A stretch of DNA of 64,000 bases from positions 31,161,264 to 31,225,263 of the forward strand of contig CM046298.1 in NCBI GenBank assembly GCA_025267735.1. Reading direction: 5' to 3'. A program made the translations under genes and the position numbers. This DNA comes from Mactra quadrangularis. Lineage: Eukaryota > Mollusca > Bivalvia > Venerida > Mactridae. Position 1 is the first letter of the stretch. Every line of letters begins with the position of its first letter. Under the pieces are notes generated by a model. The model worked only from the letters and a program-made list of their open reading frames with translations. It was not told the origin of the DNA and made no database searches. Below are positions 1 through 11,781 of the stretch, piece after piece.

Positions 1-127
1 AAAACTTCTAATTCAAATCTATTCAAATAATTATGTCTATAGAGTAGTATCATCATTTAATCAAAACAATAATCTGTGTATACATCAAAGTCATCATTAT
101 CAAAGCCATACACATGTCTGTTCATTT

Positions 128-478
128 TAAATAAACCTCTATCTACAATACAAAACTTAGTAAACATTGTGCTTATGGTTAAGTTTAGCCACATGGAAAT
201 GCTTGTTATCACATACAGGACTATGGAGGGTGGTTTACCTAACCAGCTCTCTAAGAATCACCCTTCAACATTATTAGATTGACCCAACAAATTTCCCTAA
301 CTTAGTCTGAACAAATAAATCTTATTTTAATAACCTCTATCTACAGTACAAACCAAATCAAACATGTGACTATGGTTAAGCTTAGTTACATGGGAATACT
401 TGTAATCATAGATATGACCATGGGGTGTGGTTCACCTAACCGACTCACATAGATTAACCTTCAACAAGAGACCAACAG
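128..478. repeat. two diverged tandem copies of a ~200-bp unit
   Basis: Two stretches (about 128-280 and 325-478) share the order 'acctctatctaca', 'atggttaagtttag', 'cacatgg', 'ggttcacctaacc' and 'cttcaaca', about 197 bp apart. The copies differ at many positions, so the duplication is old. No coding signal is seen. Confidence 0.6.
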
Positions 479-784
479 CTTTAACTGATAATAATCTTAA
501 ACAAATTTCATAGAAGGATGTGTCTTGCAGTAACACATGAAAACTTGCAATTAATAAGAAACGTTTTAAATGATATATCTATCAATACATACACTTTTAT
601 GTATAAAGCAACATAATCAAGTATTTGTTACAACGATAATACATTGTAAACATTTCAGTCAACTCTGATTTACAAATACAATGTACATAAGCTAACATAT
701 TACTAGCAAGTTGATTTCATTTGAATTTATAAATGAACACTATAAATGTAACTAACATCTAAACAATACTCGATACAATAACAT
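479..784. other. AT-rich stretch, nothing recognised
   Basis: No open frame, RNA gene or repeat boundary was recognised here. Confidence 0.5.
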
Positions 785-1090
785 CTTCCGATCTAGTTAT
801 CCCCCCAGAATTCACTGGGTCCTTCACTAGATTACTCGGATTGTAGATCTTTTACAATCTACTTCCGATCTAGTTATCCCCCCAGAATTCACTGGGTCCT
901 TCACTAGATTACTCGGATTGTAGATCTTTTACGATCTTCTTCCGATCTAGTTATCCCCCCAGAATTCACTGGGTCCTTCACTAGATTACTCGGATAGTAG
1001 ATCTTTTACAATTTTCTTCCGATCTAGCTATCCCCCCCAGAATAAACTGGGTCCTTCACTAGATTACTTGGATTTTAGATCTTTTACCAT
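785..1090. repeat. 77-bp minisatellite, 4 copies
   Basis: Units begin 'cttccgatct' at 785, 862, 939 and 1016, exactly 77 bp apart each time. Each contains a C6 or C7 run, 'cactgggtccttcactagat' and a GTAGATC block. The first three copies are nearly identical and the last is more diverged. There are no spacers, so this is a plain tandem array. Confidence 0.92.
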
Positions 1091-1530
1091 GTTATCTGGT
1101 ATATTATTCTATAGTTTCAATTATATATTATCAACGATCCACCTTTTTTTTTAATAATACTTGCTTGGATCATTTGTATTTTTTCTATATATTATTTTTG
1201 TTTATCTATATATATTTTTTTATTTCATATGATCTATTTTGGAGCATTATTATCAAGCCTGATTAGAGCTATTCACATGTATAATGTATAAATATATTTT
1301 AAAATCTATTTTAGTTTCTAATTTCCCAAATATCATAAACCAAAGATGGAAAAACTAAGCTGACAATAATACGAAAATTATGTTGTTTGATACATTCAAA
1401 TGTATGTAGATGACCATCATTTACTTGTTTCTGTAACTTCTATCACTTAGTATATAAAGTATAAATTTTCAATCAGACAAAAAGGCATAACCATCTGATA
1501 GCCAATAAAACTTCAATCGCCATCAAAGTT
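1091..1530. other. AT-rich spacer between two minisatellites
   Basis: Low-complexity AT-rich sequence with T runs. No gene seen. Confidence 0.5.
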
Positions 1531-1537
1531 TGGGGGG

Positions 1538-1920
1538 ATGCACATTTAGTGCACTCAGAGTTACGAAAATGACAAATTTGGTACACTGGGGGATGCACAT
1601 TTAGTGCACTCAGAGTAAAGAATATGACAAATTTGGTACACTGGGGGATGCACATTTAGTGCACTAAGAGTAAGGAATATGAAAAATTTGGTACACTGGG
1701 GGGGATGCACATTTAGTGCACTCAGAGTAAAGAATATGACAAATTTGGTACACTGGGGGATGCACATTTAGTGCACTCAGAGTAAAGAATATGACAAATT
1801 TGGTACACTGGGGGGATGCACATTTAGTGCACTCAGAGTAAAGAATATGACAAATTTGGTACACTGGGGGATGCACATTTAGTGCACTCAGATTAAAGAC
1901 TATGACAAATTTGGTACACT
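1538..1920. repeat. 55-57-bp minisatellite, 7 copies, with inner inverted repeat
   Basis: Units begin 'atgcacatttagtgcactca' at 1538, 1593, 1648, 1705, 1760, 1816 and 1871. The core TGCAC-ATTTA-GTGCA is a small inverted repeat. Most of the unit-length variation (55, 55, 57, 55, 56, 55) sits in the G run (G5 to G7) before each unit, which suggests slippage there. Minus-strand frames through the array give short Cys/Pro-rich peptides, but the period is not a multiple of three, so these frames are artefacts. Confidence 0.92.
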
Positions 1921-4038
1921 GTACAACTTACAAGTGTACTCAGTGAAGTGACCAAAAGAAATTATAGAAACCTACACCATTATTCACACGCAGTCTACTA
2001 TTTTGTATTGTAAATACAGATTAAACAATATTGGAACTCAAGTGATGACATTGATTGCATGACTTCTTAGTTATATATTAATTGAAAATTAATTACAAAA
2101 ATTACAAAAAAAGGATGGGTCATACTATAGAGTGTTTACTGTATCTTAAGAATATCACAATACTCTTTAATAAAAACATTGAATCAGTAGTAATTTATTA
2201 ATCTGTTTTTAATGTAAATCATGATTTTCATGGGTTTAGTCCTAGACGCACACTTTGTTTTTACTAACAAGTTATTCAATGTTTTCTTTACAAGACTGGT
2301 CATTCAGTACATAAATATGTTCTCTATTTTTTTTCATGTGGTACAGAGTATTCAATTTATTAAAAAAATCAAGTAAATTGTAAAGACAAAAAGAAAATAA
2401 GTTAATAGTTTGATACAAAAACTTTCCTACTTAAGCAGTTAAAATAATAATTTAGCCAGCGCTTTGATTTTTAAAATTTACAAAAAGGAACCGGTTTAAG
2501 ATCAAATATACCCATAAAAACAGTGGTCGTTGCATTTCCTACAACTATGCTCTCCTAAACCAAAAATAATTGACAAAACAGGCACTATTGCCATTAAGAC
2601 AATTATGACAATAATGAGTATTATCGAACATTATTAGGCTACAATGTATCAGGTTTATTTATAACTAGAGTAAATACAGTATCATACCATGACTTTGTAA
2701 GTAAACGACAAAACAGAGTCCCGCTCTTACATACAACAATATGTTGCGCCGTAATTTGTGAACTCCAAGCCATTGTTGACCAGAAATATACCTCCTTAGG
2801 AAGCATAAGACCTACTGTGCACTATTTAAATCTATGAGGTGCTCTTGTAAGTTATATAATTTGCACCCTATACCAGTGCTTGTACTTACACGGACAGGCC
2901 GCTAGCTCGATGACACTCTAATTCATACATTATATATAAATTAGAGTTTCGTGGAGCTAGAGAACTGGGCCGAAATAATACACCAACATCTACAATTTCC
3001 AAGTGTACAGAACAATGGAAGAAGTCAATTACCAACATTATCATAGTAATCACCATAGTAAATGAACTTCAACTATAACAGAAGAGTTCAGAATAGTGCT
3101 CACATTCATAATGTATAAATGTCTGACTTTTACAGCGAGTACAACTTAACCTGCATGTTTTGTAAGTATCAAAATTGATATAGTACTTTAAAATAATTTC
3201 TAACAGTCAAAACTATAGTTTCTTACTGGGAGAATAATCAACAGAAAATAATAATATTCTTTTTACCTGATACAAGGGAGATAACCTGAATTCAATTAAC
3301 CATGCTTACTATGGATGTTGTTAATGATAATTTAAACCCAACAGTATATCAAGACTATAGAATTATACATGTTCCTTGTAAATGTTATAAAAAACACATA
3401 AAATAAGCTACATTTATCTATCAAAACTCTTAACCTCATATTTTTAAAAGTTGATGAATAGTCTATTTTGAAAATAACAATAAAGACAGGAGTAAATTTA
3501 TTTATCTAATGCAATATTTCACTAAAATGAATATTAAATTCTGATGCGTGATTTGAACAATCAACAGTATACTAACTGTAAGGTATTAAATAATTGAAAC
3601 AAAAAGTCTTACTAAATTTTATCAATATTAAACAAGTGGTTGGATTTTGAAACCTAACAGAGGAAACACATTCAACTTTAAAAGTCTGAATAAAATTGTT
3701 GGGATATCAGTTCCTGCACTATATTTTCCTATACCTCTTTCTATAGAAAGAGTATAAAAGGATATTTATTTGACAAAAGATACAGTACTTTACTTAGTAA
3801 GCTACATCAACATATTCCAATACAAGCTAGAACTTTCCAGCACAATGCTTCCCCACATGTGGAAGAATGATTGTCTCTTTGAGACTGTTTATAGATTCCA
3901 GACTAATTTAATCAAATATAGTATTGTTTAGAACGAATTTTAGAAATTCAGTATGCAATATGAACTAAATTAACAAATATGAAATGTGACCAAGTTGTCT
4001 CTAGCATAAAATGTCAACTATAAACTATCACATGAACT
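1921..4038. other. non-coding AT-rich sequence
   Basis: About 2.1 kb without a supportable gene. A weak inverted repeat lies at about 2891-2950 ('ctagctcgatgacactctaa' against 'ttagagtttcgtggagctag'). Nothing else was recognised. Confidence 0.45.
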
Positions 4039-4904
4039 CTTGACCAGGTCTCAAACTCTTTGCCAAGTTTGAGTATTTTTAATACACTTGATAACTAACA
4101 AGATTTCATTGATCAAGTGGTTGAATCTGCTGAATCATGATCTTTTGGTCTTTCTCTGCTGTGAATTTGATGCTTCTAACATACCAGCCATGAAACTTAA
4201 AACTAAATAATATCCAAAAAAAAGAATAAAGGAAAAATATGTGGAATCTAAAAGTTTGACTTCTACCTAATAATACAAAATGAAAATATCCTAACTAAAT
4301 GCAGCTTCCTGGCAAAAAAAACTTTGCACTTCCCAAAAGATATACAGGTAGCTATCAGAAAGTAAGAGGCAAAACCATAAACAATCCAATGTCTATGGAC
4401 AATTAATGCCCACGTTACCACTCCAACATATCGAATGGGGTATTTTGACCTTAAATTTGATTCCACATAATACGAAAAAAATACAATGCAAAAAACCTAA
4501 AGTAAATGCTATTTATCTCACATAACACACAAAAAAACTGTGCATCCCTCAAAAGATATGCTGGTAGCTATCAGAAAGTAAGAGGCAAAACCATAGACAA
4601 TCCAATGTCTATGGGCAATCAATGCCCACATTACCACTCCATCATATCAAATGAGGTAAATTGACCTTGTTTAGTATGCAAAAAAAAGGAGGCTAATAAA
4701 ATATATTTTGGAAAAAAACTGAAACCTAAGCAAACAATCCTATCACAAAAAAACTAAATGATTCTGTCTATATCAAACACACAGCAGAGAAGGATCTAAA
4801 GATCATGATCCAGTATCTTAGACCACTTGACCAATGAAATCTTGAAAGTAACTGAGTGGATTGAAAATACTGTAACTTGGCACAGAGTATGAGACCTGGT
4901 CAAG
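4039..4904. mobile_element. non-autonomous foldback/TIR element, copy 1
   Basis: The ends are inverted copies: CTTGACCAGGTCTCA at 4039, and its complement TGAGACCTGGTCAAG ending at 4904. The inverted similarity continues inward for over 130 bp (for example 'gatttcattgatcaagtggt' at the left against the complement of 'accacttgaccaatgaaatc' at the right). Inside, a ~150-bp block around 4303-4445 is repeated at about 4540-4665 ('gtagctatcagaaagtaaga'). No transposase frame is present. A target duplication was not found. A shorter relative lies at 6031-6616. Confidence 0.75.
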
Positions 4905-5221
4905 TCAGACCATTAAACCAACTGCAAGCATTCAGTACCACACAAGTAAACTTAGATTAAGTTCATTTATTTGAGTATTTCAATGAAATATGCTATACCA
5001 TTAGACAACAGTTACTATGCACCCAAAATGTTTACAGCAAGTAGTGTAAGTTTTTAATTTATTTTGATAAATTTTATGGGTTTTTTCCAAGAATTTAATT
5101 CTGTAAATTCCGTAAGATCATTGATTGAGACTTCAACATACATGTATAATATGAGCTAAGTTTATACAAACAAGCAAAATAGACAGTTGTGTCAAGATGC
5201 AGTTTTAAACAGTTTCGTAGA
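4905..5221. other. AT-rich sequence between repeats
   Basis: No gene or repeat recognised. Confidence 0.4.
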
Positions 5222-5620
5222 TATCAAAACACCCCATCCATCTTTCCTTCTCCAAACCTAATTGAAGAGATTCTAAGATACCTAACATGCCACCCATCTC
5301 CCCTCATCCAAGCCCAATAAATACCTGGCACTTAACCCATTGCTTCTCATTCTAACACTTTCCAGCCCGATTGAAGTGTTTCCTAGACAGTACCCAACCA
5401 ATCTCTCCTAGTCCAGGCCCAATTGCAGTTTCTAAGATACCTAGCACCTAACTCATCGCTCCTCGTTCCAACCCAATTGAAGTGTTTCTTAAATACTTAG
5501 CACCCTGCCCATCTTTCCCCGTCCACAACCCAATTGAAGAGTTTCTAAGATACCTAGCACCTAACTCATCACTCCTCGTTCCAACCCAATTGAAGAGTTT
5601 CTTAGATACCTAGCACTTAT
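5222..5620. repeat. degenerate ~55-65-bp tandem repeat, about 6 copies
   Basis: Recurring blocks 'cccaattgaag', 'gtttctaagatacctagcac' and 'cccatcttcccc' follow one another six or seven times with substitutions and small indels. This is an old C-rich minisatellite with no coding signal. Confidence 0.7.
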
Positions 5621-6030
5621 ACTTGTCAGTAAAACTGAAACAAAGACGTGTGAGTTGGTTGACAGAACTACATTTACTTTTATTGCCTAAAAAAAACTGA
5701 GTAGTAAATCAGAGACACGTGTATCACTCCTCAGGTTAAACTGGTCAGGCATTTGAATTGTCGATAGTTTTCAACTTGTAGAAACTAAAGCAAAATCGCG
5801 GAAAGTCTAAAAACTGTCAACAGTAAATTATAGCATGTCCTATACTAACATCATAGGCTGGTTCCTTTAGTTTTTATAACATTTTATTAATTAAAAAATG
5901 CTGTAAGTCATGAAATGTTATTATGCTTTATCAATCATTTTACATTAATTAGAGTTTTATAATGATTGTTATTTTGAAATTCCTACAGAATATGAAAGTT
6001 TTATAATATCTTATTAATTTGAAATTCCTT
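5621..6030. other. AT-rich sequence
   Basis: No gene or repeat recognised. Confidence 0.4.
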
Positions 6031-6616
6031 TAGTATAAATACACTCAATAACTAACAAGATTTCATTGATCAAGTGGTTGAAACTGCTGTATCATGATCT
6101 TATGGTTCTTTTCTGCAGTGAGTCTGATGTTTCTAACATACCAGCCATGAAACTTAAAACTGAATATGAAGAAAAAAATATAAAGGAAAATTATGTGAGA
6201 TCTAAAAGACTTCTACCTAATAAATACAAAATGAAATATCCTAACTAAATGCTGCTGCTTGGCAAAAAAAACTTTGCACTTCCCAAAAGATATACAGGTA
6301 GCTATCAGAAAGTAAGAGGCAAAACCATAGACAATCCAATGTCTATGGGCAATCAATGCCCACGTTACCACTCCAACATATCAAATGAGGTAAATTGACC
6401 TTGTTTAGTATGCAAAAAAGGAGGCTGGTAAAATATATTTTGGCAAGTCAAGCATTTTTTAAATGAAACCTAAAGGAAGTCCTAACAGATAAACAATTAA
6501 ATGATTTAAGCAATATCAAACTCACAGCAGAAAAGAATAAAAAGATCATGATACAACATCTTAGACCACATGACCAATAAAACCTTGAAAGTAACTGAGT
6601 GTATTGAAAATACTCA
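6031..6616. mobile_element. foldback/TIR element, copy 2 (shorter relative of 4039-4904)
   Basis: Same family as the element at 4.0-4.9 kb. It shares the inner TIR ('aagatttcattgatcaagtg' at left; complement near 6565-6595 at right) and one copy of the internal 'gtagctatcagaaagtaaga' block. The right end 'gtattgaaaatactca' mirrors 'tagtataaatac' at the left. The outer CTTGACCAGG ends of copy 1 are missing, so it is truncated or a shorter subfamily. A 60-aa frame inside is not conserved in copy 1. Confidence 0.7.
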
Positions 6617-6639
6617 AATACAAACTTAAACCAAAATAC

Positions 6640-6830
6640 AAATTGAATTCAAATTCAATTGAATTCAAATTCAATTGAATTCAATTAAAATTCAATTCAA
6701 TTCAAATAAATTCCATTGGATTTACTACAATTCAGTTCAATTCAATTTAATTTTATTTTATTTTACCTGATTAAATTTAAATTCAAATGCAATTCAAATT
6801 CAATTTGATGCTTTCAAATTCATATTTCAT
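6640..6830. repeat. low-complexity (AATTCAATTG)-like tract
   Basis: A run of short, slightly variable units such as 'aattcaattgaattcaa' that drifts into AT-rich sequence. It is a degenerate microsatellite. Confidence 0.8.
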
Positions 6831-7209
6831 ATATTTTGAATTTTCAATAATTAATGAAAGTTTACCCTTTATCATTAATTTGAAATTTTAATTACCCAAA
6901 AAATTCCAAGATAAACTTTAGTTAATTAAGCCTATGAAAAGGAACACAGATAAAGTCATGGAAACATCCATACATATCATGTACTTAAGCAAAGCCTTCT
7001 GATGTATAAATATCCTATGATATTCTGCGCTCAGTCAAGCTGTTGCTGAGCATGGTATAATATGCCAAATAAATTTCAAAAAAGCACAAAACTTATGACA
7101 TTGCAGCATATGAACATACTGCTAAAAATAAGTTTTTACATATGTACACATGCAACATACACATACAGCTTTATACTCTTCAATACTTAAAGTATACAAG
7201 TCAGTTTAT
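6831..7209. other. AT-rich sequence
   Basis: No gene or repeat recognised. Confidence 0.4.
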
Positions 7210-7440
7210 CACAGGTGAGTGACAAACCCAAATTTTACTTATTATAGTATATATCACAGGGAATTGTCAAGTTACCTCCCTTTGATTTTTCAAACATACC
7301 TCTTATAGTATATAAATTTTATATACTATAAAAGGTATGTTTGAAAAATCAAAGGGAGGTAACTTGACAATTCCCTGTGGTATATATAGAGAATTATCTC
7401 TGTATACTGTAATAAGGAATATCTGGATCTTTCACCTGTG
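7210..7440. mobile_element. MITE-like foldback with a ~70-bp nearly perfect hairpin
   Basis: Outer ends are CACAGGTGA (7210) and TCACCTGTG (ending 7440). The core, about 7248-7388, is a nearly perfect inverted repeat of two ~69-bp arms ('gtcaagttacctccctttga' against its complement) with a tiny loop at 'aaatttta'. The outer 9-mer also ends the small hairpin at 16576-16660, so both may belong to one family. Confidence 0.75.
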
Positions 7441-7547
7441 CAGTATACAGTTACAATTGTAACTGACCAAGGGATCAGAACAAATTGTCATTAAATGACA
7501 AAAAACACTTGTCATGAAACCATAACACTCCTCATAGATATACTGTA

Positions 7548-8922
7548 CAAGGGATGATCCAAAATTATCAGAACTATGTGACTCTAAGAAGAAAATGCAT
7601 TAAAGATAATACATGAGTACGATCTTTTCATGCAAACAGTGGTGATCGCATGTACACCAATATCATATAAGTTTACCGTGAACACAGTCATATTGTCATT
7701 CTTGAGTCAAAACCTCGTAACTTCAATTCGGAAAGGTAAAGTTAAGACGATTCGACTCAACAGTGACAATATGAGAATAGCAACAACATTAGACAGAAAT
7801 GATTTGGTAAGGGGTGTTCTAAGAGTTGTCTCTTCAAATATTCGAAGCAACAGACTAGACACAAACTGTATGGCTCATCCTTAATGTATCCAACAATGAG
7901 GCTAGTCAACCATAGAAACTCTTAGATTTATGCATTTTCTACACAAATACTTCAATTTCTAAACTTTAATAGCATTTAAGAGCCAATTATTCAAGTAATT
8001 GTAGCATGCTGCATGCTTACAAATATTCATACCAGTATCTATAATAAATTAATTCTCCAATTATGCCAACAGACCGAAGGTTAAGTCTCAAGAAAAACAT
8101 GTTTATATAATCAATACAATGATTTCATCTAACTTACAAGTTGAATTCAGTAACAAATGAAAAGTACTGCTATAAATACTAGGGCTGAATTGTCAAATTG
8201 ATGTATTGCCAAACCATATTACAGAACAAAAAGGCTAATTAAATCGCAATATAAATGACCAATTAGTAAAACGAAATAAACTTTCTGTATGGAATCAAGA
8301 ATATTTTGTAGAATTTCAATGAAACACCAAAATAACTCAATGTAAAAATAAACAAAATGCCTTAATATTTGATAATTTGAAAGTTATTCTTACAGTAAGC
8401 GTAATAATTTCATAGGAACAGATTAATAAATACAGACTGTCTCATAAACAACGACATTGTGAACTCTGATAAATAACCTATCATTTTTTATGCTTAATGG
8501 TGAAGCGTCGCGTTATTCGATGAAAAAATAAACATAGAAAATATAAATTTTATATTTTCATCGTAGTGAAAATATAACCTTATATTTTCATCGTTCATGA
8601 CGTCATATTAGGAGATAAATGACGTCAACTTGGAGTAGAAATGACGTCCCGTTATAATATGTGTAAAATACATCAAATTAAACACAAAACTAAGCATGAA
8701 AGAAACGGAAAATTCGCCGATTTCGGTGTAAGATCGCTTTATATTTCACCTTGTGAGCTCAGAAAATGACATTTTCACACGTGGCTATGCCACTCGTGAA
8801 AATAATTGTAATTTTCAATAAACAAGTGTTTGGTTCTGCACAAACTAAGTACTGAACTGAGTTGTGCATTCAAATAAACACATTGACTATAAAACTTCGT
8901 ACTAATTTTGGATCATCCCCTG
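7548..8922. mobile_element. mariner-sized TIR element flanked by TA, no intact transposase
   Basis: CAAGGGATGATCCAAAATTA at the left (preceded by TA at 7546-7547) pairs with the complement of TAATTTTGGATCATCCCCTG at the right (followed by TA at 8923-8924). A TA target, ~20-bp TIRs and a length near 1.38 kb fit a Tc1/mariner element. The only long frame (84 aa at 7630-7884, +) shows no helix-turn-helix or DDE/D motif that I recognise, so it is either decayed or non-autonomous. Assignment to mariner is inference. Confidence 0.6.
8598..8648. promoter_or_regulatory. three CRE-like TGACGTC(A) motifs at 22-bp spacing
   Basis: TGACGTCA occurs at 8598-8605 and 8620-8627, and TGACGTCC at 8642-8649. 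The 22-bp phasing is about two helical turns. TGACGTCA is the CREB/ATF consensus. The motifs lie inside the TIR element. Regulatory activity is inference. TGACGTC words also cluster near 23.2-23.7 kb and 25.96-26.0 kb. Confidence 0.3.
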
Positions 8923-8924
8923 TA

Positions 8925-9722
8925 CAGTCATCTTTGTATACAACTCACTGTACAACACTACAAACTCCTGTTAGCACAAAATCATGGAATACCCACCAGC
9001 CTTTCTCAGATACTTTCAGATAACACCATTTATCACCCCACCCACAACATGAATCAGCCCGACCATCCCATACACACCTACCCTTCCATCCCCCCATACA
9101 CACAACTCCCTACCATCCCTACAAACCCCACCAACACTGTCCAGATCTAAGATTGTAAAATTACCAGCCAATACAAGATAACAGGAACATTACGTATGAC
9201 CCCTCTAATCAGACGACACTCCACCCAACCTTGCTTAGTGACATCAACGGTACGTCCGGGGCTTGGGCTCACAACCAACTTCCAGTAAATCCAGGTTCCA
9301 CAAACCTTGCAGTCTTATAATCTATCCCAAAATCCAAGACTAAGGATTGATGCTTGTACAACTCAACAAGAACATTATTCTAGAACAAATGTTCAATAGA
9401 CAATATCCAGAACTCAAATGTCCGGGTTTTCCCATGTAAGTATTATTATAAAGACCATTCACAAATTTTGCCAAAAGTACAAAAAAAAGTTTTCTGTATA
9501 CAAAATTCCATTTAAAAAGTGTGTAACCAAAAAAAAGTATTTAAAAAATATGGGAAAACGCAGCACCTGAGACCTAGAGAAAGTCTATAATGAATAGTAA
9601 ATGATAACAGCATAAAATGCAAGAAATATTGATGGATCAGCGCAAAAACAAGTCTACTTTCTCGTTTATTTACATGAAGTTATACTAGTTTTGCACTGAC
9701 ACATAAATAATTCATTAGATTA
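8925..9722. other. non-coding; C-rich segment
   Basis: A C-rich, G-poor stretch (about 8970-9150) gives an 80-aa frame rich in His, Pro and Thr. Its composition explains the frame and no domain is visible. Nothing else was recognised. Confidence 0.4.
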
Positions 9723-10000
9723 ACAAGAAAATCTGTAAGCTAATGCTCACTAGTGATACCCCCGCAAAAATCTAAAAATATGCGACAAACAGGAAGTAGA
9801 TGAGCAAGGAGCATGAAATTGCTTAACACCACATGGGACTATGGGATGAAGCAATATGCAAAGTATTAGGCTGCTGCAGGTTATAGTTGCTGAGAAAACT
9901 GCGACGGAAATTTTGTAACGGACGGAGGGCCGGCCGGACGGACGGACGGACAAGGGTAAAACAGTATACCCCCTCTTCTTCGAAGCGGGGGTATAATTAA
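9723..10000. mobile_element. dispersed repeat with TACCCCCGC inverted ends, copy 1
   Basis: About 278 bp, repeated nearly intact at 14917-15187. It has 'tgatacccccgcaaa' near the left end and 'gcgggggtataattaa' at the right, with an ACGG microsatellite (about 9935-9952) and a terminal hairpin of TACCCCC and GGGGGTA around 'ttcttcgaagc'. A minus-strand frame of 97 aa exists only because the repeat lacks stops in that frame; it changes start between copies. Best read as a non-autonomous element or SINE-like repeat. Confidence 0.75.
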
Positions 10001-11395
10001 GATATCCTAGCAGCACTAATAGAGTAGTAAATAAATATTGCACTTCTTAATTAAAAATAAAATGAACAATTTCTTGAATTGAAAAATAAAAGCATATTCA
10101 CTTACTTATATGAAGGTTTAATAGAAAGTATTGATTGTTAAAAATACAAATAAGAATTTAAAAGACAAAAATATGTACAAATGTTTATTAATTTTTCTAA
10201 GAATGTGTTAAACGCTTCAAGAAACAAAAAAAATGATTTCACAAAAATTGACAAAAATGAAAATGACAATTCATTATCAAACTGTAGAATAAAGAATGCT
10301 AACAAAAATAAATATTGACCAAAATCTGAATAACAATAAAAGTTAAAAAAAGTTTTAAAGAGTCAAGTTGATTATTGAAATTGTTAAATAGGCTGTTTAA
10401 GATGACGAGGAACAGGGGAAAAATGAACAGGTCAATTTAAATTCAATCAAATCAAAACTTAACCAAAAAAAAGAAAATTCAAATAAAAATTCAACTAAAC
10501 AATCATTAATATTGTAGCTCGTGAAAGTAATAATCTTCATATAATTACTAAACTGTGTATGTAATTCAATCTGGACACTATTTACATGTATCTTTTATAT
10601 GCATCGAAACAAATAAATATCACTTACTATGTTTATTGATATAGATCAAAGGGAACTAACTACAGTATGTATCTTTCCTATACAGAAAAAATCAATACTG
10701 TATTATCTCCCTTTCATGAACACCAATAAACATGGATAACAATATTTCATAACTCAGGCGACCTTCATGGTTCCAAATCAAAAACACTATTATATACAAA
10801 GTGTTTTTGCTTAGGAACCGTGCCGACAGCCTGTGTGGTTCAGTATATTCTAGAATAATGTTCCTGTTGTGATGCAACAAACATATAAAACCCACTAAGT
10901 AATGAATGTAGCCACAAATGAAAGATAGAAGTTACATTTCCAAAAATAATATCAGGGGATACGTACTTGTACATGTATAGTTTGTTTTTCTAAACTGCAA
11001 AATTTGAATAATTTCACCATGACAGAATACATTCTCTTATATAAAATATGAAGGTAAACATTGGCACAGCAAGCAGGCATTAAAACATAAAAGCTTTAAG
11101 TATATTCTACCCCATCAGAAAACACAAAATATGAATCCCACAATTCAAGACAACAAACATTAAACGCAAGTGGTCACAGTGAAATTATTCATATTTGACA
11201 GTTGAGAAAAAAAGCCAATGATATCCAAACAATATAAGAAAGTGTACCATCTGAATAAAAGTTTACCCTTACAGAAGTAGAACAAAAGCAGATAGGCTTT
11301 TTTAAGACAAATTCCAAGAAAAAAGATCAATTTTACACCTAACCTTCCCTGTAAAAAAATATTATAAATATACATGTATTGAAATTCCCAGAGAT
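10001..11395. other. AT-rich non-coding sequence
   Basis: No gene recognised. Frames of 60-70 aa on the minus strand have no visible domain and match the AT-rich background. Confidence 0.4.
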
Positions 11396-11413
11396 GAATT
11401 TGAGTAAATACAC

Positions 11414-11419
11414 TTTATT
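11414..11419 (-). terminator. candidate poly(A) signal (AATAAA, minus strand)
   Basis: TTTATT on the plus strand reads AATAAA on the minus strand, about 360 bp past the stop of the proposed minus-strand terminal exon (stop at 11782-11784). AATAAA is common in AT-rich DNA, so this counts only if the exon is real. Confidence 0.25.
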
Positions 11420-11781
11420 ATCATGTAAGATATCATTGACACAACAAAACAGCAGAATCAAAGGTGACCAGCATGGTCCAAAACCATACAAGACACAATG
11501 TATATATAGAATCTTTGATGGTTCGGGATCATGAAGATCATCTTTGTATTAAACAAATTAATGATAATTAACAAAGCATAAATACTTTCTGGACAAGATC
11601 ATTACAAAACAGGAATATGGAACCATCAGATTAAGAAAATGGACAATACTACCAAACACATAATGGTATGAAATACATAAAATAAAATAAACTTAGCTTT
11701 TGTCTTCTCTTCATTCTTTCAACTTTCCCATGTTCCTTGTGTAGAGTGTTTTACAATGTCTAGTTATTCAATATGTTGAGC

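Noticed and set aside
785..1920. CRISPR-like arrays
   Set aside because: Both arrays are plain head-to-tail minisatellites in eukaryotic DNA: the units abut with no variable spacers, and no cas gene is present.
7630..7884. 84-aa frame as a mariner transposase remnant
   Set aside because: No helix-turn-helix or DDE/D-like motif could be recognised, so only the TIR element is called.
9750..10043. 97-aa minus-strand frame, with a 72-aa relative at 14944-15162
   Set aside because: Both are readings of one dispersed non-coding repeat; the start differs and a microsatellite lies inside the frame.
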